A DNA stretch of 64,000 bases, taken from contig JAGWXF010000008.1 in the NCBI GenBank assembly GCA_018970025.1, positions 1-64,000 of the forward strand, given 5' to 3'. A program made the position numbers and the translations under genes. Origin of the DNA: Actinomycetales bacterium (GTDB lineage Bacteria > Actinomycetota > Actinomycetes > S36-B12). The notes under the pieces are model-generated. The model saw only the letters and a program-made list of their open reading frames with translations. It did not search any database and was not told the DNA's origin. Of this stretch, positions 17,924 to 25,679 are shown in pieces (position 1 is the stretch's first letter; each line of letters starts with the position of its first letter).

Positions 17924-19581
17924 TCGTCGTCCTCGACTGGCTCGGGCTCCTCCGGTGTGCCCGGAACGCGGTACTTCGACCCGCCCGGCAGGTGGGTGGA
18001 GGGAAGTGGTGAATCGAGCGACAGGATCGGCTCACGCGGATGAATCGCCGCTTCGACGTAGGCGACATCCTCCTCGGTGAAGCCAAAATACGCGTATAGG
18101 TCGGTGTCGGTCCAGCGTCGCGTCATGTCGAGGTAGGGCACGAACTTGAAACGGTCGGAATACACGTGCTGCGTCGTCTTGCGTTGCAGGATCAGGAAGC
18201 GCGCGAACTTCGTGGTGAGGTAGTGGGCGTAGTTCTCGGTCTCCTCCCGCGTATCAAACAGGCCGGCAACCAGGTAGGTCTGAGTGCAAGCTGAGCCCGG
18301 TGATAGGGCAAGGGGTTCGCCAAGAACGTACGACACCTCGCGCCCATGCCCGTCTCCGGCCATAGGCACCAGGACCTTCCACCGATCCACCCAATCCAAG
18401 TTCTTGTCGATGGCACTCGGGTTGACATAGCCGACTCGGTTGCTGAACACGACCGCGATGTCGCCCGGCTCGCGAACCGGATGATCCCCCGAGAAGTTCG
18501 TGCGCATCTGCCCAAAGGGCATCTGGGGTCCGCACACGGTGTCGCACCAAGCACCCTCATGCCTCGTCTTAACCTTCTCGACGATAGTCGCCGCTTGGTT
18601 ATCTCTCATCACAATTCCATCGCCGTCACGCAAGTCACGCGTGCTGGTGGACAGGATGACGCCGTCGATGCGCGTGGAGAACTCGCAGTCTCCGTCGTGG
18701 TCGCGGTCCCACAGGAAGTAGTTCACGCCGCCCTTGATCTCCACACCGGGGAAGCAGTCGAACAGTTTCGGGTTGTCGACAATGGCTCGAAAGTGCCGAT
18801 CGGCGATCATTCGCTCGCGGAACTTGTCCAACCCGAAGCCACCGGTGAACCAGCGCGAAGGCACGATCATGGCAAGGTACTTGGGGTTGAGGGCGATGGA
18901 GTGCTCGATGAAGTACTGATACACGGGTGCAGCGCGATCTTCCTCGTTCTTCTTATCGCCGGTCTGGTAGGGCGGGTTGGTGACGATTACGTCGAACTGC
19001 ATGTGCTTCATCTCCTCCGTCGGATACGCCCCATGGATGAAGGCGTAGGCGTAGTTCTCGCGCCGCATGCCTCGCTCAAGGCCGATAGGCGCGCCGCATT
19101 TCCGGCACGAGCGGGTTGACTCACCGTTGCGGTTGAGCGGGAAGTCGTGCTCGGCTGGGATGAACGGCAGGTTGCCCTCCGGGGAGGTGAACTTGACCAG
19201 CGACAGGGGACCGGTCGCGTCTCGTGACACGTAGACGGAACGACGCGTCATCTCCCCATGCAGCTGCGTGACACCGCAGCCGAACAGCATGTTGCGCATG
19301 ATGTGCTCTGCGCGCTTGACGGGGTCGGGCTCCCACTCGGCAAGTCCGGCCATGAGCCGGCGTGCCGCTTCGCGGAGGATGGAGCCAGACTTGGTGGCGG
19401 GGTCTAGCCACCGGTAGTGCGGATTCGACCACACTTCGTCAGGCAGGACGTCGAGCAGGGCACGGGCCAGCAGCGGCGGGGTCGGCACCGCGTCGGACGA
19501 CAATGCCGCGATGGCGTCGAGGATGTCGGGGACGCGTTGCGGTCGGGTCAGGTCCGTGTCGTCGGCAGTCTCCAGGCTCAC
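17920..19581 (-). CDS. Eco57I-type DNA methylase domain protein (catalytic NPPY subunit)
   Basis: A 553-residue protein with the N6-adenine methylase motif IV NPPYQ (202-206, in FDVIVTNPPYQTGDKKNEED) and, near the start, a motif-I-like WLDPATKSGSILREA (58-72) in which the usual Gly-rich loop is altered. A zinc-like pair CRKCG lies at 159-163. The C-terminal half, with segments such as MIVPSRWFTGGFGLDKFRER and ILQRKTTQHVYSD, resembles target-recognition regions of Eco57I-like enzymes. The longer frame upstream is non-coding sequence; GTG 19581 overlaps the previous stop (GTGA). The three genes run 20429 to 15314 as one operon. Confidence 0.85.
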   Translation of the reverse strand: MSLETADDTDLTRPQRVPDILDAIAALSSDAVPTPPLLARALLDVLPDEVWSNPHYRWLDPATKSGSILREAARRLMAGLAEWEPDPVKRAEHIMRNMLFGCGVTQLHGEMTRRSVYVSRDATGPLSLVKFTSPEGNLPFIPAEHDFPLNRNGESTRSCRKCGAPIGLERGMRRENYAYAFIHGAYPTEEMKHMQFDVIVTNPPYQTGDKKNEEDRAAPVYQYFIEHSIALNPKYLAMIVPSRWFTGGFGLDKFRERMIADRHFRAIVDNPKLFDCFPGVEIKGGVNYFLWDRDHDGDCEFSTRIDGVILSTSTRDLRDGDGIVMRDNQAATIVEKVKTRHEGAWCDTVCGPQMPFGQMRTNFSGDHPVREPGDIAVVFSNRVGYVNPSAIDKNLDWVDRWKVLVPMAGDGHGREVSYVLGEPLALSPGSACTQTYLVAGLFDTREETENYAHYLTTKFARFLILQRKTTQHVYSDRFKFVPYLDMTRRWTDTDLYAYFGFTEEDVAYVEAAIHPREPILSLDSPLPSTHLPGGSKYRVPGTPEEPEPVEDDE

Positions 19582-20429
19582 TTGTCGGCCCCCTTGCGTC
19601 GCTGCTTCACCGGTGCTGCCTGTGCCATCACGCTGTAGTGGACTGGCTCGGCGTCCTGGACTCGCTCCATCCAGAACAGGTGCCGGTCGGCTTCTGGGAC
19701 GAGCGCGGCGCTCCACACCCGCTGGAAGCAGCCGTGCGGGCGTGGCTGCCAGTCGCACAGCTCGATTTCGTCTGCGTTGTTGAGGGTGTCGCCGACGACG
19801 ACGTTCGCGCCCAGGATCAGCGCGGCAGCGTTGAGGAACCCGCCGGTGGGCGAGTTCGTGTTGGCGTCCGACTGGTAGTGGCCCAGGAGGACGTGGGCCA
19901 TGCGGGCACGGGCCTCGGTGACGTTCTCCGGGGAGATGTCGATTCCGTAGATTGATGCGAGGGCACGCAGCAGCCGGTGCTCGTACTGCTCCTGGCAGAT
20001 GCAGTCGGACTTGGCGACCAGCCGCAGCTTGCGACGAAGGATCTCGACCAGGAAGTTGCCCGACCCGCACGAGGGTTCCAGGAACTTGACGTCGATGGCG
20101 GTGAAGGCGTCGGGGATCTGGTCGAGCATGGCATCGACTTCGCGCTGGTGCGTGAACACCTCGGCCAGGTCCGTGACGCGGTCGCGGGATCGGATCTGCC
20201 CGAACTGTGCCTCCAGTGGCTTCATGATGGCGTCGTCGCTGAGGGGTTCGGCCGGTTCGCTCACGTCCCAGGGATCGGAGTCCTGTGCCTGGTGCTCGCT
20301 GACAGGGCTCCAGCCGACATCGGGGTCTTGCGGGGTCCCGACTTCCCATGGCGGAGACCACCAATCGTCCGCAGGCGTGGGCCGGTCTGAATCCGTGAAA
20401 GGGACTTGATCCGAGTCTCCGCTTGCCAT
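19578..20429 (-). CDS. SAM-binding methylase subunit lacking the NPPY motif
   Basis: A 283-residue protein (290 if the in-frame upstream start at 20450 is used). It carries motif X and motif I of an adenine methylase: LAEVFTHQREVD, then FLEPSCGSGNFLVEILRRKL, then YGIDISPENVTEARARM. It ends soon after WQPRPHGCFQRVW with no (N/D)PPY motif, which is instead on the next protein. The - strand ATG at 20429 follows GGGGTGAG. SAM binding and catalysis therefore seem divided between two overlapping genes; the products may act as one complex. Alternatively this subunit only has a structural or regulatory role. Confidence 0.85.
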   Translation of the reverse strand: MASGDSDQVPFTDSDRPTPADDWWSPPWEVGTPQDPDVGWSPVSEHQAQDSDPWDVSEPAEPLSDDAIMKPLEAQFGQIRSRDRVTDLAEVFTHQREVDAMLDQIPDAFTAIDVKFLEPSCGSGNFLVEILRRKLRLVAKSDCICQEQYEHRLLRALASIYGIDISPENVTEARARMAHVLLGHYQSDANTNSPTGGFLNAAALILGANVVVGDTLNNADEIELCDWQPRPHGCFQRVWSAALVPEADRHLFWMERVQDAEPVHYSVMAQAAPVKQRRKGADK

Positions 20430-20602
20430 ACGGCTCACCCCGTCCCCCACCTGTGCCTGCGTGCGCTGACTCAGGCTAGCGGCCCCGCCTGACGCAGGGG
20501 CCTCGTCGGGGCTTTACGCCGGGCTTCGGTTGAGTGATCGCGGCCCCTCGGTCGGCGAGGGGATAGCGTTCGCCGGGTTGGTCGAGTGGTTGGGGGAATC
20601 GG

Positions 20603-21658
20603 ATGACGACGGCGTGGGTGGTTCGGACAGGCAAGTACGGGGAGCGCGATGACTGGGCGCTGAGCAGCGGCTTCGGCGGCGGAGGCTGGGTCGGGGTGGC
20701 GGACCTGACCGCGGTGACATCCCGCGAGGGGGTTGCTGCGCTGGTCGCGCAGGCGTACCCGAACGACAAGCCGCGGGCGGTCGCGACGAACACCGCGCAG
20801 CTGTGGGCACTGCGGTCGCGGATCGAGCCTGGTGACCTGCTGGTGCTGCCCTTGAAGACGACATCCCAGGTGGCGCTCGGTCGCGTGACGGGCGGGTACG
20901 AGTACCGGGATGACCCGGATCCGTCGCGCCGGCACGTGGTCCGGGTGGACTGGCAGCGCACGGACGTGCCACGGACGGCGATCAAGCAGGACCTGCTGTT
21001 CATCCTGGGGGCGTTCTTGACGGTGTTCCAGCCGACGCGTAACGACGCGGTGTGGCGGCTGAAGCAGGTCCTGGCCACGGGTGCCGACCCGGGCGCTCGG
21101 GCGGATCAGTCGCTGGCGGCCCAGGTCGCTGCGGGTGATCTCGATGCGCTGGAGTCGGACCTGGAGGCCGGGACCGCGGACCTGGAGGAGAACGCGCGGA
21201 CCAGGATCCAGACCTTGATCCAGGAGGGCTTCGCCGGCCACGACATGGCCCGGCTGGTGGAGGCGGTCCTGACGGTCGAGGGCTTTGTGTGCGAGCGCAA
21301 GGGCCCGGGTGCTGACGGCGGGGTCGACATCCTGGCGGGCCGGGGGGTGCTGGGGCTGGACCCGCCCAGGCTCGTGGTGCAGGTGAAGAGCGAGTCGACG
21401 CCTGTCGGGGATCCGGTCGTGCAGACCTTGCAGGGTGCGATCACCCGGTTCAGCGCGGACCAGGCGCTGCTGGTGGCCTGGGGAGGCGTGAACAAGCAGG
21501 CGGACAAGTTCCTGGAGACGACGAAGTTCACCATCCGCGTCTGGGACGCGGCTGACCTGATCGAGGCCCTGCTGAGGGTGTACCCGCGGCTGCCTGAGGC
21601 CATCCGCTCAGAGCTGCCGCTCAAGCAGATCTGGGTGCCCGCGGTCGACTCCCTCTAG
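20603..21658 (+). CDS. EVE/PUA-like + Mrr restriction endonuclease
   Basis: A 351-residue protein. The N-terminal part (about 1-125; TAWVVRTGKYGERDDWALSS, then RSRIEPGDLLVLPL and VALGRVTGGYEY) resembles PUA-like modified-base-reading domains. The C-terminal part (about 215-320) is an Mrr-type nuclease with GADGGVDILAGRG, LVVQVKSES and the helix VQTLQGAITRFSADQALLVA. This suggests cleavage of DNA bearing modified bases (type IV). ATG 20603 follows GGGGAATCGG. It is divergent from the methylase operon with 173 bp between starts, so it may be part of the same defence system. Confidence 0.85.
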   Translation: MTTAWVVRTGKYGERDDWALSSGFGGGGWVGVADLTAVTSREGVAALVAQAYPNDKPRAVATNTAQLWALRSRIEPGDLLVLPLKTTSQVALGRVTGGYEYRDDPDPSRRHVVRVDWQRTDVPRTAIKQDLLFILGAFLTVFQPTRNDAVWRLKQVLATGADPGARADQSLAAQVAAGDLDALESDLEAGTADLEENARTRIQTLIQEGFAGHDMARLVEAVLTVEGFVCERKGPGADGGVDILAGRGVLGLDPPRLVVQVKSESTPVGDPVVQTLQGAITRFSADQALLVAWGGVNKQADKFLETTKFTIRVWDAADLIEALLRVYPRLPEAIRSELPLKQIWVPAVDSL

Positions 21659-21670
21659 CAGCCCACTGCC

Positions 21671-21847
21671 CTACGGATTCGCGGGCGGTGCGGAACGCGT
21701 TCCGCGGGCGTTGCTGACCTCGGGCAGCCGGTAGAGCTGGCAGCGCTTGGCGACCTTGCCGGCCCGTGCCCAGTGCTACAGGTCGCCCTCGACCTGATGC
21801 CCACCTACGCGTTCCTTGATGAGCGCGTCGATCGACTGCCTGCCGTA
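21671..21847 (-). pseudogene. Remnant of a small element gene with an amber codon
   Basis: The - strand reads SIDALIKERVGGHQVEGDL, stop TAG (21778-21776), then HWARAGKVAKRCQLYRLPEV and so on to a second stop at 21671. The text on both sides looks like one protein of a DNA-binding or excisionase kind, but no N-terminus is present. It lies just inside the right att repeat. Identity is uncertain; only decay is well supported. Confidence 0.45.
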
Positions 21848-21960
21848 CCCCAATCAGGTTTGACCCGCAGTTGTTTGCCACGGTTCGCGATGGTCCGGTC
21901 GTGAGGAAACAGCCGTGCTTTGAGCACGCCGGTGTCCGTGCGAACCGCCTACGGCGCCAC

Positions 21961-22003
21961 GGCATGGAGGGGGTCAGGGGCTCGAGTCCCCTCAGCTCCA
22001 CCC
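21961..22003 (+). repeat. attR of island 1 / attL of island 2: copy of tRNA-Ala 3' end
   Basis: Matches 7752-7794 at 42 of 43 positions. The mismatch replaces the first T of the T loop by C. The sequence to the left is unrelated to the 5' half of the tRNA, so there is no second tRNA gene here. Sequence to the right (CCCAGGAAACC, then TTACCCCAATCCATGCCCC) resembles that right of attL, consistent with two related elements in tandem. Confidence 0.9.
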
Positions 22004-22070
22004 AGGAAACCCGTTGCAGCATGAGGACCTTTCGTTTTGCCGGTTTCCGGCGGGACCCCGAATCGGGCCC

Positions 22071-22739
22071 TTACCCCAATCCATGCCCCAATGCGCCGTC
22101 GGGTCCGTCCGCGGATGGGCTGTCGGTGTGGCCGAGCAGGTCCGACACGGCCTTGAGGTTGATGCCGGCCTCCAGCATCGCGGTCGCCGCGGAGTGGCGC
22201 AGGGAGTGCACGCCGACGGGGTGGTCGATGCCGACTCGCGTGGCCGACCGGGACACCGCGCACAGGATGCTGCGGGGGTCCATGGGCAGGCCGAGCTCGG
22301 TGGCGAAGACCAGGTCGGTCCCCTGCCAGAGCTGCCCGGCGCGACTTCATGGTCTTCGGCGTCGTCAGCACGAGCTGCCGGTTCACCGGGGTAACCGACC
22401 TGCGCACGTGCAGGATCCACGCATCCAGGTCCACGTCGGCCCAGGTCAGGGCCAGGGCCTCGCCGCGACGAAGGCCGGTCATGGCGATCAGGCACAGCAC
22501 CGGCCATGCCCGCGAGGCCCGTGCGTCGTCCAGCACCGCGCGGGTCTGCTCGTCGGTGAGGAAGTCGGCCTCGGTGCGCGGCACGCTTGGCTGCTTGACC
22601 TGGCGAGCCGGGTTGCGGGCCAGCAGGCCGTCGCGCACGGCCCCGTCGAGCGCCAGTCGACGCCGGACGAATGCTCGCTGGATGGTGGCCGGGTGCCGAG
22701 ACGACCAGCCCAGCGGGGGTGCGCTGCACATCGGTCCCC
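22071..22739 (-). pseudogene. Frameshifted tyrosine recombinase (island 2 integrase)
   Basis: The first part keeps the catalytic block CLIAMTGLRRGEALALTWAD with the first Arg and continues to TTPKTMKS. A shift near 22345 moves the frame to LWQGTDLVFATELGLP and HSLRHSAATAMLEAGINLKA, ending at LLGHTD. The segment with the nucleophilic Tyr is deleted. The N-terminal DNA-binding region is also missing. Compared with the fragment at 7890-8085 the shared part is nearly identical, so the two elements were close relatives. Confidence 0.85.
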
Positions 22740-22876
22740 GGACCGCCGGCGCCTCCTTGCTCGACCTTGAGGTCACCTTCGACAACCCGGACGGCCAGGC
22801 CCGGATGCCGGCGATCGAACTCGCGGCATCTGCCGGGTCCTCGGGATCAGACTCTTATGTCAGAGAAGTGAGTCAA

Positions 22877-22966
22877 GTAACCGAGACGGTTACAAAAGAT
22901 ACCTGCTTGACACCGGAAGACGACCCCCGAAGACTTGTGTACGGAAGGTATGCGAAGTAACCGGTT
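22877..22966. promoter_or_regulatory. Operator-like repeats upstream of the AbiEi gene
   Basis: An inverted repeat GTAACCG-aga-CGGTTAC (22877-22893) and a related AACCGGTT palindrome (22959-22966) precede the gene starting at 22987. AbiEi antitoxins repress their own operon by binding inverted repeats, so these are natural candidates for its operator. Confidence 0.5.
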
Positions 22967-22986
22967 CAGTAATGAAAGGGACTCAA

Positions 22987-23805
22987 ATGACAGTGGAGGT
23001 GCTGGCCCGCACCCTGCCGGCAGGCTTGGCGCCTGTCGTGGAGGCGCTCGAGTTGGACCAGCCGCACCTGGTCACAACGGCCGTCCTGGACCGCATTCGC
23101 AAGGAGGCGGGGCTGGCTACGCCGTCGAACGTTCTCGCCGCCCGTCTGCGCGAGCGTGGCTGGCTGCTGCCCACTGATCGTCGAGGGGTGTACGAGTTCG
23201 CCCCGGCTGCCCACGCAGGGGCGATATCCCGCGGGGATGCCACCCTGCCGCTGCAGGCAGTACTCACTGCACGGCCCGACCTCCTGGCCGCGTTGACCTT
23301 CCAGTCGGCTGCTTGGGCGCTGTCCCTGGCCGACCGTCACCCGACCAGGCTTGAAATCGCTGCCGGTGATGCCCGCACCGGCCGTCTCATCTCCCGCACT
23401 CTGTCCGCCAAGGCACGGGTGAGCCGGTTCGCGCCCGCCCTGCCGACCTTGCTGCGCCGCGGGGTGCCCGTGCTGCAGCCCGATTCCCTCATCGTGCACA
23501 TGGCCGCCGCTCCACGCGACGTCCGGAATTGGGAATCGGCCCTGGAGTGGCTGCCGGACGTAGCAGCTGAATGCACTGCGGAGGCCGTATCCGTCGAACT
23601 GGCGGCCCGGCCGTCCGCTATCCACGCGCGGCTCGGCTACCTACTCAGCGGACTGCGTCCCGACATCTGCGCAGCCGTCGGCCGTCCGCGCGGCGGCACC
23701 GTGTACTTCGGCCCACGGGAACCCGCCCAGCGCTTCGACGCACAAAGGCACGTCGCTGACTCCATCCTGCCCTTCGACCCTCGGGAACTGGCGGCCGTCG
23801 CGTGA
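22987..23805 (+). CDS. AbiEi-type antitoxin / transcriptional regulator
   Basis: A 272-residue protein with an N-terminal winged helix (VTTAVLDRIRKEAGLATPSN, then AARLRERGWLLPTDRRGVYE) followed by a C-terminal alpha/beta domain of the AbiEi type. In type IV toxin-antitoxin systems AbiEi represses the operon and counteracts the AbiEii nucleotidyltransferase toxin. ATG 22987 is preferred over 22972 because AAAGGG lies 7 nt upstream. The next gene starts inside its stop (GTGA), as in intact abiE operons, but is truncated. The antitoxin therefore appears to be an orphan. Confidence 0.8.
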   Translation: MTVEVLARTLPAGLAPVVEALELDQPHLVTTAVLDRIRKEAGLATPSNVLAARLRERGWLLPTDRRGVYEFAPAAHAGAISRGDATLPLQAVLTARPDLLAALTFQSAAWALSLADRHPTRLEIAAGDARTGRLISRTLSAKARVSRFAPALPTLLRRGVPVLQPDSLIVHMAAAPRDVRNWESALEWLPDVAAECTAEAVSVELAARPSAIHARLGYLLSGLRPDICAAVGRPRGGTVYFGPREPAQRFDAQRHVADSILPFDPRELAAVA

Positions 23806-23987
23806 GCGTCAGCCCCACGTGCCCCGACATACGCATCCAAGTGGGCCATGTCACACGCCACATGCCCACGGGCGCGCAGGCGCAGGGGCGAGAAGCCGCC
23901 GTCGTCGACATCGCCCAGGACATCCTGCTGCGGCGCGCGTGGGGGAGCGCGCAATCAGGTCAGCGAATCGATTCGTTGGGACCCTAG
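23802..23987 (+). pseudogene. Truncated AbiEii toxin gene (5' end only)
   Basis: Starts at GTG 23802 overlapping the AbiEi stop. The only family-like part is HMPTGAQAQGREAAVVDIAQ and DILLR, which resembles the start of AbiEii nucleotidyltransferases. After about residue 45 the homology is lost and the frame stops at 23987, next to the end of a multicopper oxidase fragment on the other strand. The catalytic GxS and D residues are absent, so no active toxin is made. Confidence 0.7.
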
Positions 23988-24460
23988 TGGTGGTGGCTGC
24001 CGGCCTGGGGGGGCAGCAGTTGGTCCGGACCGACTCCGGATCCGTCCGCATCGACGATGTCGAAGATGCCCATCATCCCGTGATCCTCATGGAAGAGCAG
24101 GTGGCAGTGGTACACCGTCCGCCCAACGAAGTCGGTGAACTTGGTCCGGAACTTGATGTAGTGACCCGGATCGACGCTGACCGTGTCCATCGAGGCCGGA
24201 GCCCGTGCCGGGATACGCGAGGTGATCTGCGCCTGGACCGGATCCCAGGTGCCGCGCTCGATGACGGTGAAGTCGTTCACGTGTATGTGGAAGGGGTGCG
24301 ACTCGCCTATTGCGGTGGTGCCCGGCCCGGTCGAGTTGGCGATGATCCACTCCTCGACCGTGTTCCGGCGCACCGTGAAGACATCCGTCATGGTGATCGC
24401 CTCGTACTGGACCCCGTTAAAGGTCCATACCGGCGGGGCCAGTGCGAAGTCGGCAGACAT
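23984..24460 (-). pseudogene. Multicopper oxidase C-terminal fragment
   Basis: About 158 codons forming the last cupredoxin domain of a multicopper oxidase: ESHPFHIHVNDFTVIERG (HxH copper ligands), then TVYHCHLLFHEDHGMMGIFD with the HCH...H...M type 1/type 3 ligands. The tail is GSHHH and a stop. The first two domains, the signal peptide and a plausible start are missing; the frame upstream of 24460 is not homologous. It is a cargo-gene fragment left in island 2. Confidence 0.8.
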
Positions 24461-24569
24461 CACCAGCAGGCGCCGATGAAGCGTCTGCGAGAGAGATCCA
24501 TGTCGTGAACATACCGGCGACCGCACTCCCTGATCCCCGACGACAGACCTCAGGTGCGGTCGAGGTGTC

Positions 24570-24703
24570 GGTGCTCCAGGTCGCGGAGCAGTTCCCGGGG
24601 ATCGACATTCATCCAGTTGCCCAGGGTGCCCTCGTTCACGCCAGATGACGCGCGACCTGCGCAATCGGCTTCCGGGTCTCCTTCACGTTCCGGGGGGAAC
24701 CTC
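24570..24703 (-). pseudogene. IS3-family transposase orfA remnant
   Basis: Pieces of an IS3 OrfA helix-turn-helix protein occur in three frames: RFPPERE, then RKPIAQVARHLA, then VNEGTLGNWMNVD. At least two frameshifts separate them. Nothing of OrfB or of terminal inverted repeats was seen. The fragment is evidence of past IS activity at the right side of island 2. Confidence 0.55.
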
Positions 24704-24704
24704 A

Positions 24705-24717
24705 CCTCAGCTCCACC
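24705..24717 (+). repeat. Possible third att remnant
   Basis: A 13-bp exact match to the tRNA-Ala 3' terminus (CCTCAGCTCCACC). It is short and overlaps the edge of the transposase fragment, so chance cannot be excluded. If real it would mark the outer end of island 2. Confidence 0.35.
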
Positions 24718-24808
24718 GTGTGATCGTGCAGTGATTGTCTCGCCCGCACGCCGCGACGGCTTGACCTGACCGCACCGGAAACGTGCGGTCATCTGTAGAG
24801 GGGGTGCC

Positions 24809-25068
24809 ATGAAGACGATGAGCTGCACAGAGTTCCGGGCTCGCTTTGCGGAAGTGCTTGACTCGGTCGTCAATGACCGCGAGGAGATCATCATCACGCG
24901 CGCGGGCGACGAGCCCTGGTCATCATGTCGCTCGCCGACTTCGAGTCCCTGCGCGAGACGGCGCACCTGATGAGCTCACCCGCGAATGCTCGTCGGCTGC
25001 TTGACGCCATGGAGCGCCTGGAGGACGGCCAGGGTGAGACCCGTGCCCTGGCCGACGTCGCGGACTGA
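24809..25068 (+). pseudogene. YefM/Phd-type antitoxin with a frameshift
   Basis: The first 36 codons read MKTMSCTEFRARFAEVLDSV and EEIIITRAGDEP as in YefM antitoxins. One base is missing near 24916, after which the family sequence continues in another frame as LVIMSLADFESLRETAHLMS, ending LADVAD and TGA at 25066-25068. The stop overlaps the toxin start (TGATG). As written, the C-terminal toxin-binding part is lost. A sequencing indel would give the same picture. Confidence 0.8.
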
Positions 25069-25331
25069 TGATGCGGTTGGTGTGGGACCGCAATGCCAGG
25101 GAGGACCACCTGTGGTGGCAGCGGCAAGACCGGCAGGTCCTCGAGCGCATCAATGAGCGTATCGAGGACGTCATCCGCAATGGAAATGAGGGCAAGGGCA
25201 AGCCACAGGCCCTCAGGCACAACTTCGCGGGCTACTGGTCTCGTCCCATCACCGATGAGCACCGACTGGTCTACAAGGTGAGTGACGGAGAGGTGCGGAT
25301 CGCCGCTTGCAGGTACTACTTCGGTCGCTGA
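25068..25331 (+). CDS. YoeB-type mRNA interferase toxin, catalytic end altered
   Basis: An 87-residue RelE-fold toxin closely following the YoeB pattern: MRLVWDRNAREDHLWWQRQD, then GKGKPQALRHNFAGYWSRPI and TDEHRLVYKV. YoeB cleaves mRNA in the ribosomal A site. In E. coli YoeB the C-terminal His83-Tyr84 pair is important for cleavage; here the end reads CRYYFGR, with Tyr and Phe in those places. Two adjacent start codons (25068 and 25071) are possible. An open toxin frame beside a frameshifted antitoxin suggests reduced toxicity. Confidence 0.85.
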   Translation: MMRLVWDRNAREDHLWWQRQDRQVLERINERIEDVIRNGNEGKGKPQALRHNFAGYWSRPITDEHRLVYKVSDGEVRIAACRYYFGR

Positions 25332-25451
25332 CTTGGCAACCTCACGTGTGCGCGGAGCGGTATCCCAGCACGAGCGTCGGCCCGTTGTGGCGTTGCAGAC
25401 CGCCGAGGAGTGGCACGTATCCGGCCCGCAGGGGTAGCGTCCCTACTCCAG

Positions 25452-25470
25452 TGATACCACGGTGATACCA
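25452..25470. promoter_or_regulatory. Direct repeat upstream of the RHH antitoxin
   Basis: Two copies of TGATACCA spaced 11 bp apart (25452-25459 and 25463-25470), ending 7 bp before the antitoxin ATG. Ribbon-helix-helix antitoxins bind short repeats with about this spacing to repress their own operon. Confidence 0.55.
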
Positions 25471-25477
25471 TCCGGAC

Positions 25478-25675
25478 ATGGCTATGACATTGCGACTGAC
25501 AGATGATGAGACCGAGGCGCTTCGCGGCTGTGCGGACCGATTGGGCAAGTCGATGCAGGAGGTCGCCCGCATCGCCATCGCCGAGTACGTATCGAATCGT
25601 CAGGCCAGACTGTCGATCGCTATCCGGGCCGTTGCGACTGAAGATGCGGAACTCCTTGAGCGACTGAGGAGGTAG
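25478..25675 (+). CDS. Ribbon-helix-helix antitoxin
   Basis: A 65-residue protein: MAMTLRLTDDETEALRGCAD, then LGKSMQEVARIAIAEYVSN, a typical RHH DNA-binding N-terminus, followed by a helical tail (LSIAIRAVATEDAELLERL) that would neutralise the toxin. It lies 4 bp before the Doc gene. RHH-Doc pairs are common in actinobacteria. The upstream direct repeat fits autoregulation. Confidence 0.85.
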   Translation: MAMTLRLTDDETEALRGCADRLGKSMQEVARIAIAEYVSNRQARLSIAIRAVATEDAELLERLRR

Positions 25676-25679
25676 CCCG

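Larger units (their letters stand above)
7752..22003. mobile_element. tRNA-Ala genomic island 1 (integrative element remnant)
   Basis: About 14.2 kb between direct repeats derived from tRNA-Ala. The left end carries an integrase fragment, and the interior is mostly anti-phage or restriction functions, broken HNH genes and small membrane proteins. No replication, conjugation or complete integrase gene is visible, so it is unlikely to move on its own. A second integrase fragment directly outside the right repeat shows a second element inserted at the same site. Confidence 0.85.

Noticed and set aside
19582-20364. N-terminal extension of the Eco57I-like methylase to 814 residues
   Set aside because: The extension overlaps the upstream methylase subunit in another frame and is Arg/Gly-rich. 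The GTG at 19581 overlapping the upstream stop is the convincing start.
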